From NCBI GenBank assembly GCA_031412915.1, contig JANODX010000115.1:1-47955 (forward strand): a stretch of DNA of 47,955 nt. The letters run 5' to 3'. Positions within the stretch are counted from its first letter, which is position 1. Each line of letters opens with the position of its first letter. Made by a program: the position numbers and the translations under genes. A model generated the notes under the pieces. It was not told where the DNA came from. It searched no databases and worked only from the letters and a program-made list of their open reading frames with translations. This DNA comes from JAGNNV01 sp031412915 (lineage in GTDB: Bacteria; Acidobacteriota; Vicinamibacteria; Fen-336; JAGNNV01). Below are positions 9,704 to 18,525 of the stretch, one piece after another.

Positions 9704-10066
9704 ATGAGAACCCGATCCCTATCCGCACTTTTTCTTGCCGTGAGTCTGCTTCCTGTCACGGCCGGGGCCGCCCCCGAGCACAAGAACCTCCAGGTCCTGC
9801 GCAAGGACATCTCCAAGGACGAGCTCAAGGCGACCATGGAGGGCTTCGCCGAGCAGCTCGGAGTGAAGTGCACGTTCTGCCATGTGCTCGACCAGTACGA
9901 GAAGGACGAGCGCCCCCACAAGGCGGACGCTCGTCGCATGATCAAGCTGGTCATGGACATGAAGGCGAAGAAGACCGAATACTTCGGCCCGAAGACCAAG
10001 GAAGCCGTGATCACCTGCAGCCTGTGCCACCGCGGCAGGGCCGAGCCCGAGCCGTTCATTCCCTGA
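9704..10066 (+). CDS. periplasmic diheme cytochrome c, reaction-centre cytochrome subunit-like
   Basis: The chosen ATG gives 120 residues starting with a clear signal peptide (residues 1-22, cleavage near AGA-AP). Mature features are NLQVLRKDISKDELKATM, a first haem motif CTFCH (56-60) and a second CSLCH (105-109). This layout matches small proteins related to the photosynthetic reaction-centre cytochrome c subunit (PF02276). These are common in Acidobacteriota and other non-phototrophs, where they are taken to be electron carriers. It lies 31 bp after the cytochrome b/c gene and is a natural electron acceptor for that complex. A longer in-frame ATG at 9614 would bury the signal peptide and was rejected. 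Confidence 0.85.
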   Translation: MRTRSLSALFLAVSLLPVTAGAAPEHKNLQVLRKDISKDELKATMEGFAEQLGVKCTFCHVLDQYEKDERPHKADARRMIKLVMDMKAKKTEYFGPKTKEAVITCSLCHRGRAEPEPFIP

Positions 10067-10102
10067 AGATCAGAGCCCTGAGGATCAGAGCGAAGGCCCC
10101 GC

Positions 10103-10435
10103 CTACTGGATTCTCACCCGACCGCTGAAACCCTCTTCGTAGGTGTGGTAGTAGTCGAGCGATGGCTCGGGATGCTTCCAGCAGTAGTAGCCGCTGCCGT
10201 TGTCGAAATCAACGAGCCACAAACCCTTGATATCGAGGCCGAGGACGCCCATCTCGGCGGCCCAGGCGTTGACGACCGACTGGGCCTGTTCGCGGATCTG
10301 GGGGGCCTTGGCCCCCGCGTCCAGCAACCGTTCCACCCGCGCGTGGGCTTCCTCGGTCAGCTGCTGCACGCGGGGCAGAAGGGCCTTTGCTTCCGCGTAG
10401 GTGAATTTTCTCTTTTCGGTCTGGGTTTCGTTCAA
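10103..10435 (-). CDS. DUF2203 family protein
   Basis: The 110-residue protein fits DUF2203. It begins with a FTYAEAKALLPRVQQL helix, continues as a charged coiled region, and ends with LGLDIKGLWLVDFDN, a CWKHPEP segment and a YHTYEEGFSGRVRI tail. No signal or membrane segment is present and the function of the family is unknown. The start is a TTG with a weak GGAA upstream; no ATG or GTG is available at the conserved beginning. It lies downstream of the aldolase gene on the same strand, 49 bp away, and converges with the cytochrome c gene. Confidence 0.8.
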   Translation of the reverse strand: MNETQTEKRKFTYAEAKALLPRVQQLTEEAHARVERLLDAGAKAPQIREQAQSVVNAWAAEMGVLGLDIKGLWLVDFDNGSGYYCWKHPEPSLDYYHTYEEGFSGRVRIQ

Positions 10436-10484
10436 AGAGATTCCAAGGCCTCGGTTGAAGATCGGGGCCGGGGCCTCCCAGGTC

Positions 10485-11555
10485 TCAAGCGACGGTCACG
10501 CCCTCGCACAGGTAGACATCCTGGATCGTATTCAGAAGCTTGATGCCGTCCGCCATGGGTTTTTGAAAGGCCTTGCGCCCCGAGATCAGACCCATGCCTC
10601 CGGCGCGCTTGTTGATAACCGCCGTCCGCACCGCTTCGGACAAATCGTTATCACCGGAAGCCCCTCCGGAATTGATCAGGCCAGCCCGGCCCATGTAGCA
10701 GTTCGCGAGCTGATAGCGGGTGAGGTCGATGGGGTGATCGGTCGAGAGCTCGGTATAGACGCGCTTGTCCGTCTTGCCGTACGGGTTCTCCTTCGAATTC
10801 AGGATGTTGTACCCGCCGTTGTTCTCCGGCAGTTTCTGCTTGATGATGTCCGCCTCGATGGTCGCCCCGAGGTGATTGGCCTGCCCGGTCAGATCGGCGG
10901 AGAGGTGATAGTCCTTGTCCTTTTTGAAGGCGGGGTTGCGCAGGTAGCACCAAAGGACGGTGGCGAGACCCATCTCGTGCGCGACCTGAAAGGCCTGGCT
11001 CACCTCAACGATCTGCCGCGCAGAGTTGTCCGAGCCGAAATAGATGGTGGCGCCGACCGCGGTCGCCCCCAGGTCCCGCGCCTGCTTGATCCGAGCGAAG
11101 AAGATCTGGTCGAACTTGTTGGGGTAGGTCAGGAACTCGTTGTGATTGAACTTCACGATGAAGGGAATCTTGTGCGCGTACTTTCGGGCGCACGAGCCCA
11201 GAACCCCCAGGGTCGAGGCCACCGCGTTGCATCCGCCCTCGACCGCGAGTTTCACGATGTTCTCGGGATCGAAGTAGTCGGGGTTCTTGGCGAAGGAGGC
11301 CCCGGCTGAATGTTCGATGCCCTGGTCGACGGGCAGGATCGACAGGTAGCCCGTTCCCTTGAGACGGCCGGTGTCGAACATGTTCTGCAGGGATCGGAGC
11401 ACGGGAATCGGCCGGTCGGATGACCGATGCATTCGAGAAACCCAGTTCGGGTCGGGCAAATGGAGCCGATCCCTGGAAATGGTCCCGCACGCGTGGTCCA
11501 GGAGCAAACGTGCGTCATTGCCTAGAGCCTGTTCGATTGACTGAAGGTTGGTCAT
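10485..11555 (-). CDS. fbaB: class I fructose-bisphosphate aldolase (FbaB/DhnA type)
   Basis: This 356-residue enzyme belongs to the archaeal/DhnA-type class I aldolases, which cleave fructose 1,6-bisphosphate through a lysine Schiff base without a metal. Visible motifs are LSILPVDQGIEH (71-82), IPFIVKFNHNEF, VGATIYFGS (phosphate loop), ADIIKQK with the probable Schiff-base Lys239, and the C-terminal INSGGASGDND and GGMGLISGRKAFQKP blocks. The start at ATG 11555 agrees with the family; a much longer open frame upstream is a GC artefact. It is cytoplasmic and serves glycolysis or gluconeogenesis. It is divergent from the membrane protein gene, with 129 bp between them. Confidence 0.92.
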   Translation of the reverse strand: MTNLQSIEQALGNDARLLLDHACGTISRDRLHLPDPNWVSRMHRSSDRPIPVLRSLQNMFDTGRLKGTGYLSILPVDQGIEHSAGASFAKNPDYFDPENIVKLAVEGGCNAVASTLGVLGSCARKYAHKIPFIVKFNHNEFLTYPNKFDQIFFARIKQARDLGATAVGATIYFGSDNSARQIVEVSQAFQVAHEMGLATVLWCYLRNPAFKKDKDYHLSADLTGQANHLGATIEADIIKQKLPENNGGYNILNSKENPYGKTDKRVYTELSTDHPIDLTRYQLANCYMGRAGLINSGGASGDNDLSEAVRTAVINKRAGGMGLISGRKAFQKPMADGIKLLNTIQDVYLCEGVTVA

Positions 11556-11684
11556 GGATGCGTGGTCGCTTTCGGTGAGGAGTCTATCGGAACCCCGGGA
11601 AACGGTTTGAGGCGCCCCGTGCGCGTTGACGATCGTCATCGCACGAAGGCCAGGGAAAGTCTCGCGAATAGACTCCAGATCTTC

Positions 11685-13469
11685 ATGAGCACATTCCACT
11701 CCGCGGTGGCTGGGGTGATTCTCGCAGGAATCGTCTCGGTTCTGGCCCTTCCCGTGGCGCTTGGCCGATCTTCCGCCTCGCTCGCGAGCCTGGCTCTTGG
11801 CACCGACGATGCCTTCTCTGCGTACGGGCTGGAGCCTAGAGAGAATCAAATCGGCGGCGGCGCGATCCGGTGGCTGCGCCCCAAGGCCGCGTTTCAGTTC
11901 GATTCGGTGGGTCCGGGGTTCGTCGACGTTGACCTCGAGATCCGTGGCCACCGGACCGAGGTGACGCTGATCGCGAACGGCGCACGCGTGGGGAACCTCC
12001 CGCCCGGGCAGGGGCACTTTGCCTCGCGCATTCGTTTGTTGGGGGCGTCCTTGATGTTTGGAATCGAGACCGAGGGTTTCCCGGCAACCGGGCGCACTCT
12101 CGGCGCTCAGTTCGTTTCTCTTCGCGTCGAGCCAAAGACGACGCCCCCTCCCAGGATCCGTTCCGTCCCGATCCGATTCTGGCTGGCCCTCACCGCCGTG
12201 GCCGCCGCGGCGTGGGTCGCTCAAGCGCTCTCCGGTTTGAGCCTCCCCCTTGCTCTGCTTCCTCCCGCGACCTTCCTGACCCTGGTTCTCCCCATGGGCT
12301 TGTGGCGTTCGGCCTGGCTCATCGAGTGCGCCTCTCTGGTCGCTTTGGCCAGCATGGTTTCGTCCTTCGCCGCCCGAAAGGCGGTCGGCACCGTCGCCGC
12401 TCGAGGCTGGTTGCAGGGGGCGCTGCTCATCGCGCTCGCTGTTCACGGAGTGCTTCCCCCTTCCCCTTTGATCGTCCAGGCCGACGCCCAGTTGCACGGC
12501 AACAAGCTGGCCGAGGTCGCAAGCGGCAACCCCTTCCCCACGAGCCGGACCGACCACAAGCCGCCTTTTGAGATCCCCTACGGTTTCAGTTTCTACGGGC
12601 TCTTGTCCCCCTGGGCGTCCGCGGGCGCCGCAAACGTCGCGGTCGTGAGGCACGGAGCGGCGTTCCTCTCGGCTCTTTCGGCCCTGTGTCTTGCCTTGCT
12701 TCTGGGGCGGGTTTCGGCCGGCCTGGCCGCAGCGTCGTTGCTTCTGTGGACATTTTCGCCGGTCAACATCAGGACGATGGCGTATGGCAACCTCTCGAAT
12801 GTCTTCGCCCAGGGGGTCTTCGTCCTCTTCCTGGTGGGCGCTGCTCTTCCGCTTCAGGGTCGGGTCAGAACCGGCCTTCTCGCTCTGTCCGTCGCGCTCT
12901 CCGCCACCGCCCATCTGTCCTCCTTCATCTTTCAGGTCGCGTTGTTCGTGGTCGCTCTTTTCATCCCGAAGGATCGGCGGGAAGCGGCCCTCAAACCCTT
13001 GCTCCTGGGTATGGTTCTTGCCGCCCTTTACTATGCGTCTTTCCTGCGCATGATCTGGATCCAGCTTCCACGCCTTCTCGCCGAGCGCGGGGGGAGTGGC
13101 GGGGTTTTCGACCCCTGGAGGTTGCCGAGCCAGATCCTTTCGGGGGCGGGCGGGGCTCTCCTTGGCCTGATTCTGCTCTCCGCGGTCGCGGGAACCCTCC
13201 GACCAGTCCTGCCCTTCAGTCGAAGTCTTGCTCTGTGTGGTCTCCTCCTCGCGGTCGCGGCTTTGGTTTCGCCGGTCGAAGTCCGATACCTGTTTGCGGT
13301 TCTGCCCGTCCTCGCGGCGGCCGGGGCTTCGGCCCTAGGCGACTCGCCGGGGGTTAAAGGCCCTCGTTCCGAGAGATGGGTACGCCCTCTCGCCCTGGGA
13401 CTTACGGTATGGGCGGTGGTGACGGGCGCCCAGGTCCTGCGCGATTTTCTGCCGCTCTTTGGTGTGTGA
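11685..13469 (+). CDS. large polytopic membrane protein, function unknown
   Basis: The product is 594 residues. The N terminus has one hydrophobic helix, then a soluble beta-rich stretch of about 120 residues, then at least ten membrane helices. A loop near residue 275 reads NKLAEVASGNPFPTSRTDHK. The overall plan, with a long first extracytoplasmic domain and many helices, resembles GT-C-fold glycosyltransferases or related polymer-handling proteins, but I see no decisive catalytic motif. It ends 34 bp before the secretion operon and reads in the same direction, so it may or may not be part of it. I do not recognise the gene. Confidence 0.7.
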   Translation: MSTFHSAVAGVILAGIVSVLALPVALGRSSASLASLALGTDDAFSAYGLEPRENQIGGGAIRWLRPKAAFQFDSVGPGFVDVDLEIRGHRTEVTLIANGARVGNLPPGQGHFASRIRLLGASLMFGIETEGFPATGRTLGAQFVSLRVEPKTTPPPRIRSVPIRFWLALTAVAAAAWVAQALSGLSLPLALLPPATFLTLVLPMGLWRSAWLIECASLVALASMVSSFAARKAVGTVAARGWLQGALLIALAVHGVLPPSPLIVQADAQLHGNKLAEVASGNPFPTSRTDHKPPFEIPYGFSFYGLLSPWASAGAANVAVVRHGAAFLSALSALCLALLLGRVSAGLAAASLLLWTFSPVNIRTMAYGNLSNVFAQGVFVLFLVGAALPLQGRVRTGLLALSVALSATAHLSSFIFQVALFVVALFIPKDRREAALKPLLLGMVLAALYYASFLRMIWIQLPRLLAERGGSGGVFDPWRLPSQILSGAGGALLGLILLSAVAGTLRPVLPFSRSLALCGLLLAVAALVSPVEVRYLFAVLPVLAAAGASALGDSPGVKGPRSERWVRPLALGLTVWAVVTGAQVLRDFLPLFGV

Positions 13470-13476
13470 AGCGGCC

Positions 13477-13485
13477 TGCTACACT
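13477..13485 (+). promoter_or_regulatory. possible extended -10 promoter for the secretion operon
   Basis: TGCTACACT forms an extended -10 element 18 bp before the gspF start codon. The -35 region is weak (a CTTTGG 17 bp upstream). It would give a very short leader. It is the only promoter-like sequence in the short gap after the membrane protein gene. Confidence 0.25.
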
Positions 13486-13503
13486 TAACCTTTCCAGTAT
13501 CTT

Positions 13504-14712
13504 ATGGAGTACATCTGCAAGGTTGGCACGCCCGCGGGAGAGATCGTCGAACGCAGCTTCGACGCCCCAAGCGAAGAGGCCCTCCAGGCCGATCTGCTGC
13601 GCCAGGGCCTTTTTCTTTTCTCGCACCGACGGGCCACCCAGGGGTTCAGGCTGAGATCGGTCAGGGTCAAGCCCGAGAATCTGCAGTTGTTCGGGCAGGA
13701 ACTTGCCGCCCTTTTGAAGGCGGGTTTGCCCCTCGCCCAATCGATGGACCTGATGGTCGAGCGTCAGCGCGATCCTCTGTTCAAGCGGTCCTTGGGATCG
13801 GTGCGCGATCGGATCAAGTCCGGGACGGCTCTCTCTGAAGCCGTTCGGCAGGAAGGCGCGCTCTACCCGCAAATGTTTTCGGCGAGTCTTATCGCGGGCG
13901 AGCGCAGCGGCAATCTCGAGGTGGTCTTGCGCCGTTTCGTCTCGTACGTAAAGCTCAATCAGGCTATCAAGAAGAAAGCCATCTCCGCCTCGGTGTACCC
14001 CATGGTTCTCTTTTCCGGAATGTTCGGCCTGATGTACGTCATGCTGACCAGGGTCCTTCCCCAGTTCACGGACTTCTACGGCACCCTCGGTGCGCAGCTC
14101 CCCCTGCCCACCCGAATCCTCCTGGGCATCTCGGATCAGGTGCGTCAGTGGAGCCTCCCTCTCTTCGCGGCACTCGCCGCAGGTCTGTTCGGCCTCGTCA
14201 CCTGGCTTCAAACCTCCGTCAATCGAGAGCGTTTCGACGGCTGGAGTCTTCGGATTCCCTTCTTCGGCGCGTTGATGCGAACGTACTCGACGAGCCAGCT
14301 CGCGCGAAGCCTTTCCACCCTGCTCTCCGGGGGCTTGCCTCTGGTCCAGGCCCTGGGGGTGGCCGCCGCTTCGGTGGGGAACCGCGCCATCGCCGCGGCC
14401 GCGGCCGCGGCCGTCCCTCAGATTCAGGAGGGGAAGAGCCTGTCCCTGGCTTTGGACGCCACCGGCCACATCGAGCCCCTTACGGTCGAGATGATCCGGG
14501 TCGGGGAAAACACGGGCGCTTTGGGCGAGATGTTGAACCAGGTGGCGGACTTCTACGACGAGGATCTCGAGGTGAAGGTGCAGACCATTCTCGCCCTGGT
14601 CGAGCCCGTTCTCCTCATCTTCATGGCCGTGGTGATCGGAGCCATGGTTCTCGCCCTCTACCTGCCGATGTTCGAGGCCTTCTCGGCCATTCAGTCGCGC
14701 GTGGGAGGCTAG
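13504..14712 (+). CDS. gspF: type II secretion/type IV pilus inner-membrane platform protein GspF/PilC
   Basis: The 402-residue protein has two homologous GspF domains (about 60-190 and 265-390), each with the conserved helical bundle, separated and followed by the three expected membrane helices (near 165-185, 215-240 and 365-390). Its N terminus, MEYICKVGTPAGEIVERSFDA, is the usual beta-rich opening of GspF/PilC. This platform protein couples the cytoplasmic ATPase to pseudopilin assembly. A run of alanines at about 297-305 is encoded by a CGCGGC repeat. The gene starts the operon, 5 bp upstream of the ATPase gene. Confidence 0.93.
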   Translation: MEYICKVGTPAGEIVERSFDAPSEEALQADLLRQGLFLFSHRRATQGFRLRSVRVKPENLQLFGQELAALLKAGLPLAQSMDLMVERQRDPLFKRSLGSVRDRIKSGTALSEAVRQEGALYPQMFSASLIAGERSGNLEVVLRRFVSYVKLNQAIKKKAISASVYPMVLFSGMFGLMYVMLTRVLPQFTDFYGTLGAQLPLPTRILLGISDQVRQWSLPLFAALAAGLFGLVTWLQTSVNRERFDGWSLRIPFFGALMRTYSTSQLARSLSTLLSGGLPLVQALGVAAASVGNRAIAAAAAAAVPQIQEGKSLSLALDATGHIEPLTVEMIRVGENTGALGEMLNQVADFYDEDLEVKVQTILALVEPVLLIFMAVVIGAMVLALYLPMFEAFSAIQSRVGG

Positions 14713-14717
14713 AGGCC

Positions 14718-16358
14718 ATGGTGATCGTCGCTCCCCTGCCCGCGCCACCGTCTTCGCTCCCCGGCATTCCATCCGCCGACGAGGAGAGCAGGGCGCGCTC
14801 GCTGGCGGAGCGCCTGGGCCTTCAGTTCCTGGATGTCACCTCCTTTGCTCCCGATCCGCAGATTCTGCAAAGCGTTCCGGTGGACTTGATGTTCCGCTAC
14901 AACTTCCTGCCCTATCGCGAGGAGCAGGGACGCCTGGTCCTGGTCATGGCCGATCCGTCCGATCTCACCGTCATCGACGACCTCGCCATCCTGCTCAGTC
15001 GAAGGATCCAGGCCGCGGTGGGAACGCCTTCGGCGATCGGCGAAGCCTTGAAGCGCGGGCAGGGTTCGCAGCGCGTTCTCGAGCAGGCTTCCGAATCCCT
15101 GATCATGCAGATCGTTCGAGAAGGCGATGAGGGCGAGATCCTGTCCGTGGACTCGATTCAAGCCCAGGACCGTTCGCCCATCGTCCGCCTCGTCGATTCG
15201 GCCCTCTTCGATTCCCTCTCCAGGCGGGCCTCCGATATCCACATCGAGACCCGGGACAATGAGGTCCAGATCAAGTACCGAATCGACGGCGTCCTGCAGC
15301 CGGCGATGAAACCGATCGCCAAGGAACACCACGGCGAGATCATCAGCCGTATCAAGGTCATGGCCGAACTCGACATCGCGGAGAAGCGCGTTCCCCAGGA
15401 TGGTCGCTTTCGGGTTCGACTGGGCGGCCGCCAGATCGACTTCCGCGTCTCCATCATGCCTTCGATCCACGGGGAGGATGCGGTCATCCGTATTCTCGAC
15501 AAGGAAAACCTGTCCAAGCAGTTTTCCTCCTTGAGGCTCGACATCGTCGGCTTCGAGGCCAGGGAGTTGGCCCGATTCCGGCGCTTCATCCGCGAACCCT
15601 ATGGCATGGTCCTGGTCACCGGACCCACGGGCTCCGGGAAAACCACCACTCTGTACGCGGCCCTCTCCGAGATCAAGAGCGACGAGGACAAGATCATCAC
15701 CATCGAGGATCCCGTCGAGTATCAGTTGCGCGGGGTTACGCAAATCCCGGTGAACGAGAAGAAGGGGCTGACTTTTGCCCGCGGCCTGCGCTCGATCCTT
15801 CGCCACGATCCCGACAAGATCATGGTCGGAGAGATTCGCGACCCCGAAACCGCGGACATCGCGATTCAATCGGCCCTCACCGGCCACCTGGTCTTCACCA
15901 CGGTTCACGCCAACAACGTCATCGACGTTCTGGGCCGGTTCCTCAACATGAAGATCGAGCCCTACAACTTCGTGTCCGCCCTGAACTGCGTCATGGCTCA
16001 GAGACTGGTGCGCACGATCTGCGAGCATTGCCGGAGGCCGGTGCAGGCCTCGGAGGCCCTGCTGATCGAATCCGGCCTGGATACGCGGACGTACGCCACC
16101 CAGACGTTCTACGAAGGTGCGGGGTGTCTCGAATGCGGGGGCACCGGATTCAAGGGACGAACCGCGATTTGCGAACTCCTCGACGTGACCGACCGCGTGC
16201 GCGAGCTCATCCTGGCGAGGCGTCCGGCTTCGGAAATCAAGCGGGCGGCGAAAGAAGAGGGGATGACCTTCCTGCGGGATTCGGCCCTCCATCGAGTTTT
16301 CGGCGGGACCACCACACTTCAGGAGATCAACAAGGTGACGTTTGTGGAGGTCGTTTGA
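14718..16358 (+). CDS. gspE: assembly ATPase GspE/PilB
   Basis: This 546-residue hexameric secretion ATPase has an N-terminal GspE-II domain (about 25-115) that docks to the PilM/GspL protein, then the motor domain. The N2 part carries ASDIHIE (171-177). Walker A is GPTGSGKTT (302-310), followed by an Asp box (IITIEDPVEY), Walker B (IMVGEIRDPETA) and a His box (TGHLVFTTVHANN). The zinc tetracysteine is Cys435, Cys438, Cys470 and Cys473. The ATG at 14718 follows a GAGG in the coupling gap after gspF. No retraction ATPase (PilT) is present in the window, which favours a secretion-type rather than a retracting pilus system. Confidence 0.95.
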   Translation: MVIVAPLPAPPSSLPGIPSADEESRARSLAERLGLQFLDVTSFAPDPQILQSVPVDLMFRYNFLPYREEQGRLVLVMADPSDLTVIDDLAILLSRRIQAAVGTPSAIGEALKRGQGSQRVLEQASESLIMQIVREGDEGEILSVDSIQAQDRSPIVRLVDSALFDSLSRRASDIHIETRDNEVQIKYRIDGVLQPAMKPIAKEHHGEIISRIKVMAELDIAEKRVPQDGRFRVRLGGRQIDFRVSIMPSIHGEDAVIRILDKENLSKQFSSLRLDIVGFEARELARFRRFIREPYGMVLVTGPTGSGKTTTLYAALSEIKSDEDKIITIEDPVEYQLRGVTQIPVNEKKGLTFARGLRSILRHDPDKIMVGEIRDPETADIAIQSALTGHLVFTTVHANNVIDVLGRFLNMKIEPYNFVSALNCVMAQRLVRTICEHCRRPVQASEALLIESGLDTRTYATQTFYEGAGCLECGGTGFKGRTAICELLDVTDRVRELILARRPASEIKRAAKEEGMTFLRDSALHRVFGGTTTLQEINKVTFVEVV

Positions 16359-17311
16359 TTCTCTCGCCCTCGCGTCGCCCAAGGTCCCTGGCCCAAAGGC
16401 TCCGTCGCTTCTTCCTGGAGCCCGACCGGGCGCAGGTGGCTCTGGAGTTCTCTTCCCTGGCGTTGGTGGGCGCTCACGTGGAGTGGAGGGCAGGGAAACC
16501 CGGAGTGCGCGCCTTGGTCAGCGAGCCCTTGACCGGCGGGGCCTTCTGTCCCACGCTCGAGGATCCAGGCTTTGTTCGAAAGGAGGAGATAAAGGACGCC
16601 GCCAATCGCGTCCTCGCGAAGATTGCCGCCCCGCCCTTGGCGCGCCTCGCCCTCGTGGTGCCCGATGTGGTCGCCCGTTTCCGCCTCTTCCCGCCGGACG
16701 AAGTGAGAGCCGAGCTCAAGAATCGTGACGCTCTGGTCGCGTTTCGTATGCAAAAACTGCTGCCCTTCTCGCCGGCCGACACGCGGGTCATCGCGGTGTG
16801 GCCGAAGTCCCCCGCCGACCCGGTTCTCGGGATCGGTTTTTCCCGGACCGTCCTGGCCCCCTACGAGGAGCTGGGTCGGGCCTTTGGCCTCGACGTGGGT
16901 TCGGTCGAAACCTCGTCAATGGCCCTCATGAAAGGACTCTCGGTAGAGGGCGATACACTCCTGGTTCGTCACGATCCCACCTGGCTGACCGTGACCTTGA
17001 CCCGAAATGGATGGCCGGTCTCCCTGCGCACATTCGATGCCGCGGTGGCGCAAAGTCCAGAAGACGTCCGCCGGGAGATTGCCTCCACCGCCGTTTTCTG
17101 GCGCGATCGACTTGAGGGCAAGCAGCTCACCGCCGCCCTGGTTCACGCTTCCGACTTCTGGCTCGACCGCCTCAGGGGATCGATTGCCGCGGCCTTCGGC
17201 TGCGTGGCCCAACGCGCTCAGCCGCCTTCGGACCTCATGATCGCGGGTGTGCCGAACGCGATGCAGTGGTCAGCGGCGCCGGCCCTGGCCCTCCTAGGGG
17301 CTTCGTACTGA
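16355..17311 (+). CDS. pilM: PilM/GspL-like cytoplasmic assembly protein
   Basis: The 318-residue product sits between the ATPase and PilN-like genes, the place of PilM. It has an actin-like beta-strand pattern in two halves. The nucleotide phosphate loops are degenerate: where PilM proteins have a DIG motif, this one reads ALEFSSLAL near residues 28-36 and LLVRHDPTWLTVTL in the second half. It is thus closer to the non-hydrolysing GspL cytoplasmic domain. No membrane helix is evident. The start is probably TTG 16355, which overlaps the gspE stop and follows a GGAGG. Assignment rests on position plus general pattern. Confidence 0.7.
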   Translation: MILSPSRRPRSLAQRLRRFFLEPDRAQVALEFSSLALVGAHVEWRAGKPGVRALVSEPLTGGAFCPTLEDPGFVRKEEIKDAANRVLAKIAAPPLARLALVVPDVVARFRLFPPDEVRAELKNRDALVAFRMQKLLPFSPADTRVIAVWPKSPADPVLGIGFSRTVLAPYEELGRAFGLDVGSVETSSMALMKGLSVEGDTLLVRHDPTWLTVTLTRNGWPVSLRTFDAAVAQSPEDVRREIASTAVFWRDRLEGKQLTAALVHASDFWLDRLRGSIAAAFGCVAQRAQPPSDLMIAGVPNAMQWSAAPALALLGASY

Positions 17312-17314
17312 ACC

Positions 17315-17965
17315 ATGGCTGGGTCCACAAATCTGGCTATCCACCCGTTTCGAAATGAGCGGCTGCCCTGGCTCCTGGCTTTCTTGCTCGGTGCGCTCGC
17401 GGCCCTGACCTCCTTCGCTCATGCCCGTTTCATCAGCCGGCTGGTTTCCGGAGACGAGGCCAAGACGGTGCGGATGGTCCGAGAGGGCGAGGCTCGAATC
17501 GCGGAGCTGACAGAAGGCCTGTCCAAAGAACCTCCGCTCAAGGTGGCCAGCGAGGAACTCTCGCGTCTGCGCGCCTTTAAGGAACTGGTGGATCGCCGGG
17601 TCTTTCCCTGGCGGCTGCTTCTTTCGGAACTGGAGGGGATGCTTTCCGAAGATGTTCGCCTCACCAAGATTTCACCCGTGCCCGCCAAGGGCTCGGGGGG
17701 AATGCAGATTCAGCTCTCGGGCGAAGCGCGATCCAAAGACGCAGCCTTTTCGCTGGCCGAGCGACTCGACGCGTCTGCGGCGTTCTCTAACGCGGTCTTG
17801 AAGTCGCTGTCGGAGAAAGAGGCCGAGCATGTGGTCGAGTTCGAGGTCGAGGTCGTTTTCGATCCTGGAGCCGCACCGGAGAAGGATCGTCCGCCCTCGG
17901 AGTCCCCAGCCGCCCAGCCTGAAGGCACAGGCCCGCTGCCTCCGGGCGCGAGGAAGGCGTCGTGA
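17315..17965 (+). CDS. pilN: PilN-like inner-membrane assembly protein
   Basis: The 216-residue bitopic protein has the PilN hallmark NLAIHPFRNERLPW near the N terminus; this segment of PilN binds PilM. One membrane helix (about 19-38) and a periplasmic coiled coil and ferredoxin-like domain follow, with the FPWRLLLSELEGMLSEDVRLTKI pattern of the PilN family beginning near residue 96. The C-terminal 30 residues are Pro-rich and look disordered. PilN and PilO dimers form the alignment complex linking the inner-membrane motor to the secretin. It starts 3 bp after the pilM-like gene and its stop overlaps the next start (GTGA). Confidence 0.8.
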   Translation: MAGSTNLAIHPFRNERLPWLLAFLLGALAALTSFAHARFISRLVSGDEAKTVRMVREGEARIAELTEGLSKEPPLKVASEELSRLRAFKELVDRRVFPWRLLLSELEGMLSEDVRLTKISPVPAKGSGGMQIQLSGEARSKDAAFSLAERLDASAAFSNAVLKSLSEKEAEHVVEFEVEVVFDPGAAPEKDRPPSESPAAQPEGTGPLPPGARKAS

Positions 17966-18525
17966 TCCGCAGGCGATCCAAGGCTCGGCGGTGGTTGGCC
18001 ATGTCGGGGGCCCTGCTCCTGGCCGTCAATCTCGCGGTTTTTGCCGCGTTCAGCTGGCCGCGGCTGACCAGAGTGCGCCGTGCCGAGGGCCGCGCCCAAG
18101 AGGTCGTCGGCCAAAGAGCGGCCCTCGAAAGGGTGTGGTCTCAGGTCGTCTCCCGTCGAGAGGTGCTGGCCCAGAACCAGAAGGACATCGAGATCCTGAA
18201 TCGCGACCACCTCAAGCCCAGGACCGACGACCTCTTTGCCGCTCAGCGCGAGATCGAAGAACTCGCGAAGGACGCCGGTCTTCGGCCGAAGCGGAGCACT
18301 TATTTGATCGAATCGATCAAAGGCACCGGCCTCGTACGCTGTAAAGTCACTCTGCCCCTGGACGGGACTTACGTGAACCTCACGGGATTCTTGAGCCGGA
18401 TCGGATCGACGAGGCGCTTTATCGTGGTCGACCAGATGGCTCTCGCCCAGGACGAGCAGGGAGCGCGGATGAATCTGACTCTCTCGGCGATCTTCAAGGA
18501 CGGAGACTCGCGTGCTTCGCAGTGA
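17962..18525 (+). CDS. pilO: PilO/GspM-like inner-membrane assembly protein
   Basis: The 187-residue product has a basic N terminus, one membrane helix (about 13-30), a long coiled coil (about 35-105) and a small alpha/beta domain with the pattern VKVTLPLDGTYVNLTGFLSRI-like seen in PilO (about 125-180). It would pair with the PilN-like protein in the periplasm. The start is a GTG overlapping the pilN stop as GTGA, and the 3' end overlaps the next gene by 14 bp. PilO and GspM are hard to separate at this level; the neighbouring PilM- and PilN-like genes favour PilO. Confidence 0.75.
   Translation: MIRRRSKARRWLAMSGALLLAVNLAVFAAFSWPRLTRVRRAEGRAQEVVGQRAALERVWSQVVSRREVLAQNQKDIEILNRDHLKPRTDDLFAAQREIEELAKDAGLRPKRSTYLIESIKGTGLVRCKVTLPLDGTYVNLTGFLSRIGSTRRFIVVDQMALAQDEQGARMNLTLSAIFKDGDSRASQ

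Noticed and set aside
10067..10102. Repeated GATCAGAGC in the gap after the diheme cytochrome gene
   Set aside because: Two copies of nine bases are too short to be informative and form no hairpin.
11556..12914. Upstream extension of the aldolase reading frame
   Set aside because: The added peptide is charged, repetitive and antisense to the membrane protein gene; family similarity begins at ATG 11555.
14389..14412. CGCGGC-type tandem repeat
   Set aside because: It only encodes an alanine run within the GspF reading frame and is explained by codon use in a GC-rich genome.
14709..16382. 557-codon minus-strand open frame opposite gspE
   Set aside because: The plus strand encodes every GspE motif; the antisense peptide has no recognisable domain.
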